DNA of 64,000 bases from Mesobacillus jeotgali (GCF_031759225.1 NZ_CP134494.1:3222501-3286500), one strand, 5' to 3'; shown: positions 16,917 through 28,059, counted from the first letter of the stretch. The notes: a model not told the origin generated them from the sequence alone. Program-made: numbers and translations.

Positions 16917-16964
16917 TGAAAAAAGGAATAATTTACTTTTATTTTAAAAAGTAAATTATTCCTT
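16917..16964 (-). terminator. Strong intrinsic terminator after sigA
   Basis: On the minus strand an 18-base stem (AAGGAATAATTTACTTTT with its near-complement) and a small loop are followed by TTTTTTC. It immediately follows the sigA stop codon. Confidence 0.9.
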
Positions 16965-16971
16965 GGCAATC

Positions 16972-18102
16972 CTATTCTAAAAAGTCTTTCAATCGTTTGC
17001 TGCGGCTTGGGTGTCTCAGCTTTCGAAGTGCTTTCGCTTCAATTTGGCGAATACGCTCGCGTGTAACGCCAAATACTTTGCCCACTTCTTCCAATGTGCG
17101 TGTACGTCCATCATCAAGACCGAAACGGAGTCTTAAGACATTCTCTTCACGATCTGTTAGCGTGTCAAGGACATCCTCCAGCTGTTCCTTCAAAAGCTCG
17201 TATGCAGCATGTTCTGAAGGAGAGGTAGCATCCTGGTCCTCGATGAAATCCCCAAGGTGGGAATCATCTTCTTCACCGATTGGTGTTTCAAGGGACACTG
17301 GCTCCTGGGCAATCTTCAGGATCTCACGTACTTTTTCAGGGGACAGATCCATGTCTTCACCGATTTCTTCAGGTGTCGGTTCGCGTCCAAGGTCTTGAAG
17401 GAGCTGCCTTTGTACACGAATCAATTTGTTGATTGTTTCCACCATATGGACAGGAATCCTGATTGTCCTTGCCTGGTCAGCGATGGCACGCGTAATGGCT
17501 TGACGGATCCACCATGTTGCATAGGTACTGAATTTAAACCCTTTGCGGTAATCGAACTTTTCTACGGCCTTGATCAAGCCCATGTTTCCTTCCTGGATCA
17601 GGTCAAGGAATAACATGCCACGGCCAACATAACGCTTCGCGATACTTACAACCAGTCGAAGGTTAGCTTCCGCGAGCCGTCTTTTCGCTTCTTCATCGCC
17701 TTGTTCGATTCTTTCTGCAAGATTGATTTCTTCTTCTGCAGAGAGCAGGTCGACACGGCCAATCTCTTTTAGGTACATCCTTACCGGGTCATTGATCTTT
17801 ACTCCCGGAGGCACACTTAAGTCATTCAAATCGAATTCTTCATCGTCTTTAGCAAGCTGTTTGATGTCAGGGTCATCAACCTCATCGCTTTCACCTACGA
17901 GTTCAATCCCTTGTTCACCGAGGAACTCATAGTATTCATCCATTTGATCGGAATCAAGGTCAAAGCTAGAGAGCCTTTCTGCGATATCATCATAAGCAAG
18001 GACACCTGTTTTCTTGCCAATTGCTGTTAACTGGTCTTTCACTTGTTCAACTGTCACTTCATTTTCGGTGACTTCTTTAGAACGGGCTGACTTTTCAGCC
18101 AT
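16972..18102 (-). CDS. sigA: RNA polymerase primary sigma factor SigA (RpoD)
   Basis: A 376-residue housekeeping sigma factor. Region 1.1 and an acidic linker come first (residues 1-95), then regions 1.2-2 with [24 protein letters not shown] and the -10 recognition segment [15 protein letters not shown]. Region 3 contains the [12 protein letters not shown] stretch. Region 4 ends with the helix-turn-helix [33 protein letters not shown] 18102 has a strong GGAAGGAGGGGG site. It is the last gene of the yqxD-dnaG-sigA macromolecular-synthesis operon. Confidence 0.97.
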   Translation of the reverse strand: MAEKSARSKEVTENEVTVEQVKDQLTAIGKKTGVLAYDDIAERLSSFDLDSDQMDEYYEFLGEQGIELVGESDEVDDPDIKQLAKDDEEFDLNDLSVPPGVKINDPVRMYLKEIGRVDLLSAEEEINLAERIEQGDEEAKRRLAEANLRLVVSIAKRYVGRGMLFLDLIQEGNMGLIKAVEKFDYRKGFKFSTYATWWIRQAITRAIADQARTIRIPVHMVETINKLIRVQRQLLQDLGREPTPEEIGEDMDLSPEKVREILKIAQEPVSLETPIGEEDDSHLGDFIEDQDATSPSEHAAYELLKEQLEDVLDTLTDREENVLRLRFGLDDGRTRTLEEVGKVFGVTRERIRQIEAKALRKLRHPSRSKRLKDFLE

Positions 18103-18146
18103 ATGTCCCCCTCCTTCCAAAAATCAAAAACAATCAGCATAAGCTT

Positions 18147-19952
18147 TTATAAGGTCTTGCGCAATTGGATAATTTCCGTGGCAATCGCCGCAGCGCGCAA
18201 GAAATCGTTTTGTCGTTCTGCCTGTTTTTGTTCTGCCATTTTTTCCTTTATTTTTAACATTTTTTGATAATTCAAGACCTGCTTGATATAATCAGATAAT
18301 TCCTGGTCACTGATTTCCTCGTTAAGAGGCATCATTTCTATATCAGCAACGACCCTTTTTAGCTTATTATCGTGAAGATAATTTAAGAACGCTCCCGGGT
18401 CAGGATCATGTCCTTTTTCATAGTATGCAAATAAATAAGTAATAATAGCCTGGTGTTCGTCAATGTTCAATGTATTCCCTGCAAGCAGACCCTGAACCTT
18501 ATACGCCACGTCTGCATCTTTCATCATATGAAAGATCATTCGCCTCTCTGCAGTATGGTAGGCAGGCTTTAGTTCTGTCTTCCTTGTATAAGTTACAGGT
18601 CTTGATTCCGCTCGCGGTTGATTTTGCTTTTTTGGAGCCGTTGACTGAACCAACTGGTTGAGCTGCTGGATCAATGCATCCAGGGAAAGCGAAAACTCAG
18701 TCGCAAGCTGTCGCAAATACAGATCCTTTTCTACTGCTTTATCGAGTGTACTGATTTCTTTAAGTACTTCTTCGATATATTGAAGGCGATCTCCTTCATT
18801 CTGAAGGTTTTTCCCTCGGCGATAATATATTAATTTAAATGCCATCAATGTGGCGCTGGAGCCAATGATATCGTTCCTGAATTTTTCTTCGCCATGCACT
18901 TTTATGAAATCATCAGGATCCATCCCATCCGGCATCATGGCAACCCTGACAGCGATTCCTGCTTTTGACAGCATGTTTGACGCCCTGAATGCCGCTTCAA
19001 TACCAGCTTTGTCAGAGTCGTAACAAACCGTTACAGCTTGAACGTTTCTTTTGAGCAAGGAAATATGTTCCTCAGTCAAAGATGTCCCCATCGTGGCGAC
19101 ACCATTTTCTACGCCTGCACGGTTAGCGGAAATAACATCGGCAAAGCCTTCGAAAAGCACAGCCTGCTGCTGCTTCCTAATCGAGCCGCGGGCAAGATGG
19201 AAATTATATAAAATTTTACTTTTATTGAAAATTTGCGTTTCGGGACTGTTCAGGTATTTAGGCTCTTCGTCCCCCATAGCTCTCCCTGAAAACGCAATCG
19301 TATTTCCCTGATGATCCAGGATTGGAAACATGATCCTGTTCCGGAACCTGTCAAAGTAGGTACCATCGTTTTCCCGCTGAATGATCAATCCTGCTTTGGA
19401 AATCAGCTCCAGAGAGAATCCCCGTTTTTCCAGAAGCTTAACCGCAAAATCCCATGAAGGGAGTGCATAGCCAATTTGGAAGCGGTCAATTGATTCCTGG
19501 GTGAATCCTCTGTTAAGTAGATACTCCAGGGCATCCTGGCCCTCTTTTGTGTTTACAAGCAAATGATGATAGAATTTACGCAATAGTTCATGCGCTTCAA
19601 TCATTTGCTTAGAGCCTTCAGGCAGTTGTGGATTTCTGCCTGCAGCCTGACCTTCAAGTTTCAGCTCAATGTTGGCCCTTTCCGCGAGCTTAACTGCAGC
19701 TTCTTGAAACGACAGGCCATCGATATCCATCAGGAATGAAAAGACATTCCCACCGGCTCCACAACCAAAGCAGTGATAAATCTGCTTATCAGGTGAAACT
19801 GAAAATGACGGAGAGTTTTCCCCATGAAATGGACAAAGCCCAAAGTAATTGCGGCCCTGTTTTTTCAATTGGACATAATCACCAATGACATCGACTATTT
19901 CAACCGCTTGCCGGATTTCATTTACTTTTTCCTCGGCAATCCTCTCTGCCAT
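18147..19952 (-). CDS. dnaG: DNA primase DnaG
   Basis: A 601-residue primase that makes RNA primers at the fork. The N-terminal zinc-binding domain has CPFHGENSPSF...YHCFGCG (residues about 40-64). The catalytic core with Toprim contains the acidic block LFEGFADVISA and YDSDKAG. The C-terminal helicase-binding region (about 440-601) contacts DnaB-type helicase. ATG 19952 is taken because it is spaced eight bases from AGAGG; the ATG at 19958 is too close. It lies 15 bases after yqxD and is followed by sigA. Confidence 0.96.
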   Translation of the reverse strand: MAERIAEEKVNEIRQAVEIVDVIGDYVQLKKQGRNYFGLCPFHGENSPSFSVSPDKQIYHCFGCGAGGNVFSFLMDIDGLSFQEAAVKLAERANIELKLEGQAAGRNPQLPEGSKQMIEAHELLRKFYHHLLVNTKEGQDALEYLLNRGFTQESIDRFQIGYALPSWDFAVKLLEKRGFSLELISKAGLIIQRENDGTYFDRFRNRIMFPILDHQGNTIAFSGRAMGDEEPKYLNSPETQIFNKSKILYNFHLARGSIRKQQQAVLFEGFADVISANRAGVENGVATMGTSLTEEHISLLKRNVQAVTVCYDSDKAGIEAAFRASNMLSKAGIAVRVAMMPDGMDPDDFIKVHGEEKFRNDIIGSSATLMAFKLIYYRRGKNLQNEGDRLQYIEEVLKEISTLDKAVEKDLYLRQLATEFSLSLDALIQQLNQLVQSTAPKKQNQPRAESRPVTYTRKTELKPAYHTAERRMIFHMMKDADVAYKVQGLLAGNTLNIDEHQAIITYLFAYYEKGHDPDPGAFLNYLHDNKLKRVVADIEMMPLNEEISDQELSDYIKQVLNYQKMLKIKEKMAEQKQAERQNDFLRAAAIATEIIQLRKTL

Positions 19953-19967
19953 AAGCATGACCTCTAA

Positions 19968-20453
19968 TTAGTTGTGATTCGTTGAACATACCTTAAAATT
20001 CAATAAAAGCCTGTTCAATTCCTTTATAAACTTTTCCCTGTCTCTTTCAGTAAAGGGTTTTGGCCCTTTTCCATAGGATCCCTGCCTTCGTGCCCGCGCA
20101 GAAAGATATCTTAAGTCAAGAGCAGTCTGAATGTCCTTTTCTTCAAATAAATTTCCCCTTGGAGAGATGGCATAAACCCCTTTCGCAATAAGCGTAGAAG
20201 CAAGACCAATGTCCTGCGTCACCGCAAAATCACCTTTTTTTACGTGGTTCATTAAATAAAGGTCTACAGCCTCCTTATGAGAATCGACAAAAACCCAGTT
20301 CTGCCCTTGAAGATCGTTCTTCATATGAGCATATGAGGCCACAAAAACAGCTTCGATGGAATACTTCGAAGCAATTTCGACAATTTCCTTAATGACCGGG
20401 CAAGAGTCAGCATCAACAAAAAGGATCTGACTGTTGATTTTACTAGTATTAAT
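19968..20453 (-). CDS. yqxD: YaiI/YqxD (UPF0178) family protein with non-canonical start
   Basis: The conserved frame runs from ILFVDADSCPVIKEIV (the acidic PIN/NYN-like motif of this family) to RARRQGSYGKGPKPFTERDREKF near the C-terminus. A GTG at 20342 would delete the first conserved block, so it is not the start. Upstream the frame is closed by TGA next to 20457, and no ATG, GTG or TTG lies between. The best candidate is ATT at 20453, nine bases after GGAG, giving 161 residues (the family has about 150-160). A lesion of the start codon is the alternative. It is the first gene of the dnaG-sigA operon. Proposed function: nuclease-like fold, role unknown. Confidence 0.75.
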   Translation of the reverse strand: MNTSKINSQILFVDADSCPVIKEIVEIASKYSIEAVFVASYAHMKNDLQGQNWVFVDSHKEAVDLYLMNHVKKGDFAVTQDIGLASTLIAKGVYAISPRGNLFEEKDIQTALDLRYLSARARRQGSYGKGPKPFTERDREKFIKELNRLLLNFKVCSTNHN

Positions 20454-20714
20454 TCTACATCACTCCGCATATTCCTTCTTAAGGAATGGATTTTTTCAAG
20501 GGAATTTTGTCGAATTTTTTCGCGGTCAATATCTTGACAACTGATAGTAAATAGTTTATTCGTAATCTGTCCAGTCTAAACCTAAACAGATACATTTTTA
20601 TCACAATTTTTTATTATAGTATAAGAAAGCCTATTTTTCCATTATTTTTTCTCGGTTAATGCATTAATTCAATGAAGAGAACTGTCAAAAAGAAAAGCAC
20701 ATAAAAAATATGTG
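20454..20714. other. Intergenic spacer upstream of yqxD operon
   Basis: This 260-base AT-rich stretch holds no convincing gene. It must carry the promoters of the yqxD-dnaG-sigA operon. On the minus strand a TATAAT box lies near 20615-20620, but no matching -35 at normal spacing could be assigned. Confidence 0.4.
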
Positions 20715-21533
20715 CTATTCGTCCATTTTCTTGTTACGGACCATATTCAGGATGACATTTGCTGTTTCTTCAACTGCTTTGTTTGTTACATCAATGACCG
20801 GACACCCTATTTTCTCAACGATCCCATCAAAATATTCAATCTCTTCCTTGATTCTTTCGATATTTGCATAGATTGCCTGATCGTTTAAACCAAGCGAAAT
20901 CAGGCGCTCACGGCGGATTTGATTCAACTTATCCGGTGTGATCCTTAGGCCGAAGCATTTTTCCTTTGGAACAAGAAAAAGTTCTTCAGGGGGATCCACT
21001 TCAGGGACAAGCGGCACATTCGCGACTTTGTAGCGCTTGTGAGCCAGGTATTGTGATAACGGGGTTTTTGAAGTTCTCGATACTCCAACGAGGACGATAT
21101 CCGCTTTCAGTATACCTCTTGGATCTCGCCCATCATCGTATTTCACGGCAAATTCAATCGCTTCGACTTTCTTGAAATAATCTTCATCAAGTTTCCGGAC
21201 AAGACCAGGTTCATACAAAGGGGTCTCGCCACTCAGGACCTGGATTTGATGCATGAGCGGGCCGATGATGTCACACGCATGGATTCCCACTTTTGCAGCG
21301 GATTCCTGAAGATAATCGCTGATATCTGGCTTGACCAGTGTATAAGCGATCATTCCTCCATCATGCTTTGCCAACGCAATAACTTCATCAATATGTACTT
21401 TATCCTCTACATAAGGAAACCTTTTAAGTGAAACATCCAAATGTTCGAACTGGCTGATGGCAGCCTTCGTAACAAGCTCAGCTGTTTCGCCGACTGAATC
21501 AGAAACCACATAAATAATAGGTGTTTTACTCAT
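20715..21533 (-). CDS. yqfL: PPDK/PEP synthase regulatory protein family, YqfL (modulator of CcpN)
   Basis: A 272-residue DUF299 protein. The N-terminal [10 protein letters not shown] block and the P-loop-like [11 protein letters not shown] (around residue 150) are diagnostic of the bifunctional kinase/phosphorylase family. Proteobacterial and plant members regulate PEP synthase or PPDK. In B. subtilis YqfL is reported as a modulator of the repressor CcpN, encoded just upstream. The gene pair ccpN-yqfL (29 bases apart, same strand) is preserved here, which supports that role over a PPDK role. Confidence 0.9.
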   Translation of the reverse strand: MSKTPIIYVVSDSVGETAELVTKAAISQFEHLDVSLKRFPYVEDKVHIDEVIALAKHDGGMIAYTLVKPDISDYLQESAAKVGIHACDIIGPLMHQIQVLSGETPLYEPGLVRKLDEDYFKKVEAIEFAVKYDDGRDPRGILKADIVLVGVSRTSKTPLSQYLAHKRYKVANVPLVPEVDPPEELFLVPKEKCFGLRITPDKLNQIRRERLISLGLNDQAIYANIERIKEEIEYFDGIVEKIGCPVIDVTNKAVEETANVILNMVRNKKMDE

Positions 21534-21562
21534 CTTTGACCAACCCCTTCTCTATTTGCTCC

Positions 21563-22195
21563 TTATTCTTCAGCCAAGGCCACGAAAGCCTTCGTAATGT
21601 TTGTCTTGGTCAACCTTCCTACTAGCTCGTATCCATCATCTGTATCTTTAATGATTGGAAGGGCATCAATCTGCTTTTCAATTAATTCATTGGCAGCATC
21701 AATAAGCAGGTCATCACGGCGGCAAATAGTAATATTTGGCATCCTTGTCATGATGATATTAACCGGCAAGGTCGTCAGCTCCTGTTTTCCGATGCTTGCT
21801 CTCAATAAATCTTTGCGAGAAAGGACACCTACTAGCTTTGAACCTTTATCGACAACAAATAAAGTGCCTACATCTTCTAAGAACATCGTGACGATCGCAT
21901 CGTATACAGATACATTTTCAGGGACGACTACAGGGATGGACTGATAATCCCTGACGAGAATCTTTTTTAGGTTCTCTGAAAGCAGCTGATTTCCAGATTT
22001 GCCTGTATAGAAATAACCTACACGTGGCCTGGCATCCAAATATCCCGACATTGTCAGGATGGCAAGGTCTGGCCTGAGCGTAGCCCTTGTCAGATTTAAC
22101 TTTTCAGCTATATGCTCCCCTGTGATTGGTCCATTATCTTTTACGATTTGCAAAATTTGCTCCTGGCGTTTATTCAGTTCGATTGTCCTCACCAC
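21563..22195 (-). CDS. ccpN: Gluconeogenesis repressor CcpN (HTH plus two CBS domains)
   Basis: A 210-residue repressor of gapB and pckA in the presence of glucose. The N-terminal winged helix (IELNKRQEQILQIVKDNGPITGEHIAEKL in parts, with LTRATLRPDLAIL as recognition region) precedes two CBS domains (about 80-135 and 145-205) that sense nucleotides. The start is GTG 22195 or the GTG directly after. The preceding site is weak (GATGGGT), so translation may be modest. It is followed by its modulator gene yqfL. Confidence 0.9.
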   Translation of the reverse strand: MVRTIELNKRQEQILQIVKDNGPITGEHIAEKLNLTRATLRPDLAILTMSGYLDARPRVGYFYTGKSGNQLLSENLKKILVRDYQSIPVVVPENVSVYDAIVTMFLEDVGTLFVVDKGSKLVGVLSRKDLLRASIGKQELTTLPVNIIMTRMPNITICRRDDLLIDAANELIEKQIDALPIIKDTDDGYELVGRLTKTNITKAFVALAEE

Positions 22196-22385
22196 CCATC
22201 GGGAGATTTTTTTTTAAGCTGGTTCTCGCATTGCTTCTCAAATCTCATAACCTCATGGAATCATTAATTCATGCTAACTGAGATTGACTATAATAATAAT
22301 TATATACCACAAGAGGTAAACAGAAGAAAATAATTCTCAAAACCTTTTTTACAGCTTTATGACGCTTTTCATGATCACAATACTT

Positions 22386-22420
22386 GTTAAAGTGCCTTCC
22401 CCTGGAGGAAGGCACTCATT
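22386..22420 (-). terminator. Intrinsic terminator after glyS
   Basis: AGTGCCTTCC pairs with GGAAGGCACT around a six-base loop, followed on the minus strand by TTAACAAGT. The spacer from 22200 to 22386 is otherwise promoter territory for ccpN. Confidence 0.7.
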
Positions 22421-22444
22421 GCACTGTTTATCAGTAATGGCTGG

Positions 22445-24520
22445 TTATTTGACTACAATATCATTTACCTTAGCAAGTTTCATGATTAACACCGCAAGTG
22501 CCGCCATTTGATTCAGGCGATTTTCACGTACTTCGGCTTGGTCTGCCATGACCATCGTATGCTCAAAATAGTCATTGATTTCCGGCTTGATGTCAACCAG
22601 CAACTGATAATAGGAGGCTGCATCCATTCCGTCTTCAGCCTTCTTTCCAAGCTCCAGGTACTTTTCATACAGCTTTTGTTCATATTGTGTTTCGAATCGC
22701 TCAGGATCGATATCACCCAGAACATCTTTCTTGCTTGCGATGTTAAGAACCCGGCTCAATGCCTCAATGCTTTCTTTGAAGCCTTCATTCCTGCTGGCAT
22801 CCTGAAGCGTAGTCGCTTTTTCAATAAGTTCCGATACCGTACCTATTTCACCGCCAAGCACTGCATCGATTAGATCGTAGCGAATGCCTCGCTCTTGCAG
22901 CAAATGCTTGACTCTCAGCTTAAAGAATTGGATAAGATCATGGTACACTTCTTCGTCATTGCGTTTGATGATTCCTGCTTCTGACACAAGATTCAGTGAT
23001 AGGCCTACAAGGTTCTCCAGTGAGATGTTCCATTTCTTTTCAATCAGTGTCTGAACAATCCCTGTTGCCTGTCTTCTCAAAGCATAAGGGTCCTGTGAGC
23101 CACTTGGGATGATACCAAGTGAGAAGAACGCCACGATGGTATCCAGTTTATCAGCGATTGCAACCAACGCGCCAGCTGGAGAACCTGGAATTGAATCTTC
23201 AGCGTTACGAGGCATATAATGCTCATTGATTGCCGCAGCTACCTCTGGGTTTTCACCTTTTTGCAGGGCATATTTTTCACCCATGATCCCCTGCAGTTCT
23301 GGGAATTCATATACCATTTGAGAAACCAAGTCGAATTTGCTGATTTGGGCTGCCCGATCTGCATTTTTCAAGACCTCTGGCGAAAACTCCATTCTACCAG
23401 CAATCAAGCCTACAAGCTTGCGAACACGTTCTGATTTTTCAGCAATCGTTCCGATTTCTTCGTGGTAGACAACATTCTTTAACTTTTCCAATGCCGCATC
23501 AATCTGCATTCTTTGATCCTCTTTGTAGAAAAATGCCGCATCGGCCAATCGGGCTCTAAGAACTTTCTCATTCCCGCGGGCAACTTTTTCAATATGGAGA
23601 TGGTCACCATTCCTGACCGTAATGAAATGAGGCAGCAAGTCGCCGTTCTTTGATTTCACCGGAAAGTACCGTTGGTGCTCCTTCATGGAAGTGATCAGGA
23701 CTTCACTCGGTATTTCCAGGAATTCATCTTCGAAACGGCCATATAAGGCTGTTGGATATTCGACGAGGTTATTGACTTCTTCCAGCAAGTCTTCATCAAC
23801 CGGAACTGCCCAGCCATTCTCCTCCTCGATTTTTTCTAGCTGAGATATAATCGCATCTTTACGCTTTTGCGCATCAGCAACTACATATTGCCCTAACAAT
23901 GCTTCTTCATATTCCTTAGGATTCGATAGCACAATCTCGCCCTCTCCAAGAAACCTATGACCTCTAGTTGTATTGCCAGTTTGTGCACCAGCGATTTCGA
24001 AAGGGATGATTTCATTTCCAAACATCGCAACAAGCCATTTGATCGGACGAACATAACGAAGTTCAAGATCTGCCCAGCGCATGTTTTTCGGGAATGTCAA
24101 TCCGGAAATAATGGCTTTCAACTCTGCAAGCAATTCAATAGTTTCCTGCCCTTTAATGAATTTCTTAACATGAGCATATTCAACACCATTGATTTCTTTA
24201 AAATAAATATCCTCAACACTCAATCCCTGGCCTCGTGTGAAGCCGATTGCTGCTTTGGACCACTCTCCGCTTTCAGAAATAGCGATTTTTTTAGCAGGGC
24301 CTTTTGCTTCTTCCTCACTGTCTTCCTGTCGCTCATCGACATTCAGGACAAGCAATGCAAGCCTGCGCGGTGTGGAATAAAGCGTGATTTCTTCGAATCC
24401 GATATCATTCGACTCCAGCCACTTCTCGACCTTGGAAGCAAGCTGGTTTATGGAGTCAGTCATAAATCTTGCAGGCATTTCCTCCAGACCGATTTCAAGC
24501 AATAAATCCCGTTTAGTCAT
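22445..24520 (-). CDS. glyS: Glycyl-tRNA synthetase beta subunit
   Basis: A 691-residue beta subunit of the bacterial alpha2beta2 enzyme. It starts [15 protein letters not shown], the family N-terminus, has the HD-like middle region with [14 protein letters not shown] and the [16 protein letters not shown] motif, and ends with the anticodon-binding domain carrying VNDIVVK. Its start overlaps the glyQ 3' end by eight bases, so the two subunits are translationally coupled. Expression is controlled by the glycine T-box upstream of glyQ. Confidence 0.96.
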   Translation of the reverse strand: MTKRDLLLEIGLEEMPARFMTDSINQLASKVEKWLESNDIGFEEITLYSTPRRLALLVLNVDERQEDSEEEAKGPAKKIAISESGEWSKAAIGFTRGQGLSVEDIYFKEINGVEYAHVKKFIKGQETIELLAELKAIISGLTFPKNMRWADLELRYVRPIKWLVAMFGNEIIPFEIAGAQTGNTTRGHRFLGEGEIVLSNPKEYEEALLGQYVVADAQKRKDAIISQLEKIEEENGWAVPVDEDLLEEVNNLVEYPTALYGRFEDEFLEIPSEVLITSMKEHQRYFPVKSKNGDLLPHFITVRNGDHLHIEKVARGNEKVLRARLADAAFFYKEDQRMQIDAALEKLKNVVYHEEIGTIAEKSERVRKLVGLIAGRMEFSPEVLKNADRAAQISKFDLVSQMVYEFPELQGIMGEKYALQKGENPEVAAAINEHYMPRNAEDSIPGSPAGALVAIADKLDTIVAFFSLGIIPSGSQDPYALRRQATGIVQTLIEKKWNISLENLVGLSLNLVSEAGIIKRNDEEVYHDLIQFFKLRVKHLLQERGIRYDLIDAVLGGEIGTVSELIEKATTLQDASRNEGFKESIEALSRVLNIASKKDVLGDIDPERFETQYEQKLYEKYLELGKKAEDGMDAASYYQLLVDIKPEINDYFEHTMVMADQAEVRENRLNQMAALAVLIMKLAKVNDIVVK

Positions 24521-25403
24521 TTTCCACCTGCTCCTTCCGTTTGATGATTGGGAAGCCTAATTTCTCTCTTTCCTCGTAAAAGGTTTTCGCTACTTTTTTC
24601 GCAAGATTTCGGATACGCGCTATATAGCCGGTCCTTTCAGTTACGGATATCGCTCCGCGAGCATCTAGAATGTTAAAAGTGTGGGAACACTTCAGGACAT
24701 AGTCATACGCAGGATGGACAAGCCCTTCGTCCATCTGGCGATTCGCTTCTTTTTCATATATGCTGAAAAGATTAAAAAGCATATCTTTATCGGATGTCTC
24801 AAAAGTATATTTTGAATGCTCATACTCTGGCTGACCAAATATGTCCCTTACAGTAAAACCTTCTGTCCATTCCAGATCAAAGACATTTTCCTTGTCCTGG
24901 ATATAGGATGCGAGTCGCTCGATCCCATAAGTAATCTCTACGGATACCGGTTTGCAGTCCAGGCCGCCTACCTGCTGGAAATATGTGAATTGCGTAATTT
25001 CCATTCCGTCCAGCCATACTTCCCAACCAAGGCCAGCGCAGCCAAGAGATGGATTTTCCCAGTTGTCTTCTACAAAACGGATATCATGTTCGAGGGGATC
25101 AATTCCCAATGCTTTTAGCGAATCAAGGTATAGTTCCTGGATATTATCCGGTGATGGCTTCATGATCACTTGGAATTGATGATGCTGATAAAGCCTGTTC
25201 GGATTTTCTCCGTAGCGGCCGTCAGCCGGGCGGCGTGATGGCTCAACGTACGCGACATTCCATGGCTCAGGTCCAATAGCCCTTAAAAACGTGTAAGGAC
25301 TCATCGTTCCGGCACCCTTTTCGGTGTCATATGCCTGCATCAGGACGCACCCTTGTTCAGACCAGTGTTTTTGCAATGTTAAAATCATATTCTGGATATT
25401 CAT
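24513..25403 (-). CDS. glyQ: Glycyl-tRNA synthetase alpha subunit
   Basis: A 296-residue catalytic alpha subunit, class II aminoacyl-tRNA synthetase. Recognisable blocks are [39 protein letters not shown], and [26 protein letters not shown] motif 3 region. Full length. It is first in the glyQS operon, directly under a T-box leader, with a GGAGGTG site ahead of ATG 25403. Confidence 0.97.
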   Translation of the reverse strand: MNIQNMILTLQKHWSEQGCVLMQAYDTEKGAGTMSPYTFLRAIGPEPWNVAYVEPSRRPADGRYGENPNRLYQHHQFQVIMKPSPDNIQELYLDSLKALGIDPLEHDIRFVEDNWENPSLGCAGLGWEVWLDGMEITQFTYFQQVGGLDCKPVSVEITYGIERLASYIQDKENVFDLEWTEGFTVRDIFGQPEYEHSKYTFETSDKDMLFNLFSIYEKEANRQMDEGLVHPAYDYVLKCSHTFNILDARGAISVTERTGYIARIRNLAKKVAKTFYEEREKLGFPIIKRKEQVEND

Positions 25404-25474
25404 CTTTACACCTCCGAAAATTTTGAATCGAATATTCTAATCAACATCAACTTACGATTACCTATATTAAAATA

Positions 25475-25745
25475 AAAAAACTCTCGCCCCCTATGCATCT
25501 AATTCATGCATAGGGACGAGAGTTTACCCGCGGTTCCACCCTATTTGCTGCAAAGAGCAGCCTCTTTAAATTGATGTCGCTCCGGAACGCCTTCCTTAAT
25601 TTCTGCAATCCGGCTCACACCATACCCGGACTCGCTAATACAGAGGGATTTAAGTACTCTTTTCCTTCACCGCAACATATGTAATTATGATGATCGCTTT
25701 TCCCTGCACGATGGCTTTACACTTATCCACCGGCAAATATGAAAA
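25475..25745 (-). promoter_or_regulatory. Glycine T-box riboswitch leader of glyQS
   Basis: Minus strand. The universal T-box sequence AGGGTGGAACCGCGGG lies at 25542-25527. The terminator follows: a long stem made of AAACTCTCG and CGAGAGTTT with inner TATGCA pairing, and a T-run at 25481-25475. Upstream is the Stem I region with the AGTA and GGTGTGAGCCGG-type distal elements. A GGC triplet at 25591-25589 (within GAAGGCGTTCC) is the likely glycine specifier. Uncharged tRNA-Gly would stabilise the antiterminator and permit glyQS transcription. Confidence 0.92.
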
Positions 25746-25757
25746 GCTTTGATTTGA

Positions 25758-25786
25758 ATGATAGCGAAAACAGAATGCAATGTCAA
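25758..25786 (-). promoter_or_regulatory. Sigma-A promoter of glyQS
   Basis: TTGACA (25786-25781), 17 bases, TATCAT (25763-25758) on the minus strand. The -35 lies only four bases past the recO stop codon. Confidence 0.85.
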
Positions 25787-25789
25787 TAG

Positions 25790-26542
25790 TTACAGTTGGT
25801 CCCTGAAAGAATCCATTTGATCCAGGAATTTCCTTGTTTTTAAGTAAAGTCCCGAATATTCATCGTAATAAGCAGAAATAACCTTTTTCAGCTCAAGTTT
25901 CGTCTCTGGCTTAACCGATATATTGCCAAGGCGGCTTAAGTCGAGCAAGTAAAATAAGCGCAGCAGCCTCACAGTACCTGGCGAGGTCTTGATCCTGTAC
26001 GGATCGATTTCAAAACAGCGATGGCACAACAGACCGCCTTCCCTGATTGAAAAATTGAACTCACCCTTTGTATTGCCGCAATTTGCACACTTGTCCAGGA
26101 TGGGATAAAGCCCCTGGACATTCAGCATTTTCATTTCATAAATAAAAGTGAGAATCTCCATATCATAGCCTTCATTCATAAAGTTCAGCGTCTGGAGAAG
26201 CAATTCAAACAGAAAAGGGTTGGATCTCTTTTCTTCAGTCACTTTATCAGTCAAATCGACAATATAGCTGGCATGCGCGGTAAGGAATATATCTTCTCTG
26301 ATCGATCTCATTGAAGAAATCATTTCCCCCTGCTGAAGACTGCCAAGGCCTGAACTTGCCTGAAAAAGGAACTGCCCGTAAGTAAAAAGTTGGGTGACAG
26401 CAGAAAGCCTGCTATTAGGCTTTTTAGCCCCTCTTGCCATCACACCAACTTTACCAAATTCCCTTGTATATAAGGTAACTATTTTATTGTTCTCGCCATA
26501 ATTTGTCGTTCTAATGACAATGCCTTCACATTTCTGCAGCAT
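25790..26542 (-). CDS. recO: DNA repair protein RecO
   Basis: A 250-residue recombination mediator of the RecFOR pathway that helps load RecA onto SSB-coated DNA. The N-terminal OB fold (residues 1-80, [20 protein letters not shown] in part) is followed by a helical domain with a four-cysteine zinc site CANC...CHRC (about residues 153-178). Full length. It is downstream of yqzL on the same strand. Confidence 0.94.
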   Translation of the reverse strand: MLQKCEGIVIRTTNYGENNKIVTLYTREFGKVGVMARGAKKPNSRLSAVTQLFTYGQFLFQASSGLGSLQQGEMISSMRSIREDIFLTAHASYIVDLTDKVTEEKRSNPFLFELLLQTLNFMNEGYDMEILTFIYEMKMLNVQGLYPILDKCANCGNTKGEFNFSIREGGLLCHRCFEIDPYRIKTSPGTVRLLRLFYLLDLSRLGNISVKPETKLELKKVISAYYDEYSGLYLKTRKFLDQMDSFRDQL

Positions 26543-26573
26543 TTTTTGTCACCATCCATCACTACAGACAAAC

Positions 26574-26717
26574 CTATGAGATTGGAAAATCAATTTCTGC
26601 TAGTTCTTCCTCCTGATAACCGGGTATTTCATGATTGTCTTTCTCTAATTCCTTAAAGAGAAGATATGTGTCAATGTTACCTGTCTGAGAAAACACCTTC
26701 CAGGTAAAATCCAACAT
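26574..26717 (-). CDS. yqzL: Small protein YqzL
   Basis: A 47-residue ORF with start ATG at 26717 preceded by AAAGGTGGGG. The translation begins MLDFTWKVFSQTGNIDTYLL and ends in AEIDFPIS. This matches the YqzL family located between era and recO in Bacillus. Acidic, no membrane segment. Function unknown. Conservation of position and a good ribosome-binding site support a real gene despite its size. Confidence 0.88.
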   Translation of the reverse strand: MLDFTWKVFSQTGNIDTYLLFKELEKDNHEIPGYQEEELAEIDFPIS

Positions 26718-26887
26718 CGAAAACCCCACCTTTCGTTTTTTCACTAGCAACTTATTTATCCCAAATCCTTATGAATATCATAGCCTGTCAATCAGATTTT
26801 CATGTCACGTAAAAATTGTAAATCCTATTAATGAATAATTTTTGCAACCCGTTAATATGTTAATGAGGGAGCATTCGCCAAACAGGC

Positions 26888-27817
26888 TTAATACTCATCT
26901 TCCCTGAATCCAAAGTCACGAAGCTGTGTCGCTTTGTTTCTCCAATCCTTCTGCACCTTTACCCACAATTCCAGAAATACTTTCGTACCAAGCAGATTCT
27001 CGATATCATGACGTGCCCTTTTTCCGATTTCCTTCAGCATACTGCCCTGCTTGCCAATGATGATGCCCTTCTGGGAATCCCTTTCTACAATGATTGTAGC
27101 CATGACATGCACCATTTCCTTTTCAGGCTGGCGTTCCATCTTTTCAATTACAACAGCAAGCGAATGTGGAATTTCTTCCCTTGTCAAATGCAGTGCTTTT
27201 TCCCTGATCAATTCAGAAACAATGAAACGTTCAGGATGATCCGTCACCTGGTCAGCGGGATAGAACTGAGGACCTTCCGGCATTCTCTCCTTGATTTGCT
27301 CCAGGAGCTTTTCGACATTATTACCTTCTAGAGCAGATATCGGAACAATTTCAGCAAAGTTAAATTTTTCATTGTAGGACTCAATTAGTTTGATCAGCTC
27401 ATCCGGGTGGATCTTATCGATTTTATTGATGACAAGGAATACCGGTGTTTTTACATTCTGAAGTTTCTCGATGATAAACTCTTCACCACGTCCATATCCT
27501 TCCTGGGCATTGACCATAAACAATACCAGGTCGACTTCTTTCAATGTGTTCTGCGCTACCTTCATCATGAAATCGCCAAGACGATGTTTTGGTTTATGGA
27601 TCCCTGGTGTGTCTATGAATATCAACTGGGAATCATCAAGCGTAAGGACACCCTGCACCTTATTACGGGTCGTTTGCGGTTTATCGCTCATGATCGCAAT
27701 CTTTTGCCCGATCACCCTGTTAAGAAAGGTCGACTTTCCTACATTAGGTCTTCCAATAATGGAAATGAAGCCTGATTTGTGAGATTTGTTGTTACTGCCT
27801 TGATTATTAAAATTCAT
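26888..27817 (-). CDS. era: GTPase Era
   Basis: A 309-residue ribosome-assembly GTPase that binds the 3' end of 16S rRNA. The G domain has GRPNVGKST (G1), TTRNKVQG (G2 region), DTPGIH (G3) and NKID (G4). The C-terminal KH domain carries [18 protein letters not shown]. In B. subtilis cdd lies between dgkA and era. Here era follows a dgkA terminator and a 270-base spacer without cdd. The N-terminal extension ([15 protein letters not shown]) is Asn-rich and longer than usual. Confidence 0.95.
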   Translation of the reverse strand: MNFNNQGSNNKSHKSGFISIIGRPNVGKSTFLNRVIGQKIAIMSDKPQTTRNKVQGVLTLDDSQLIFIDTPGIHKPKHRLGDFMMKVAQNTLKEVDLVLFMVNAQEGYGRGEEFIIEKLQNVKTPVFLVINKIDKIHPDELIKLIESYNEKFNFAEIVPISALEGNNVEKLLEQIKERMPEGPQFYPADQVTDHPERFIVSELIREKALHLTREEIPHSLAVVIEKMERQPEKEMVHVMATIIVERDSQKGIIIGKQGSMLKEIGKRARHDIENLLGTKVFLELWVKVQKDWRNKATQLRDFGFREDEY

Positions 27818-28059
27818 ACTGTATTTCCCTTCTCCACTTTATTTTAACTTATTTTCAGTGTGATTTCATCGTTTGTAGCAAAAATGAAATATAAAATTTT
27901 AAATTTTCTAAAAACATACAAGCATTGTTTTTACACTGTTATGATATTTTACTTAAGTTTTTCCCTGTTTTCAAATTGGTTCAAACATGAGTAAGAAAAC
28001 TGCCCAGCTCTTTTAAAGATAATTCCCTTTTTAATCCCGTTTTTCTAAGGCTGCCCAGC
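27818..28059. other. Spacer between dgkA and era without cdd
   Basis: This AT-rich stretch has no gene. B. subtilis and many relatives carry cytidine deaminase (cdd) at this place; no remnant of it was seen. It presumably contains the era promoter, but no clear -35/-10 pair was identified. Confidence 0.5.
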
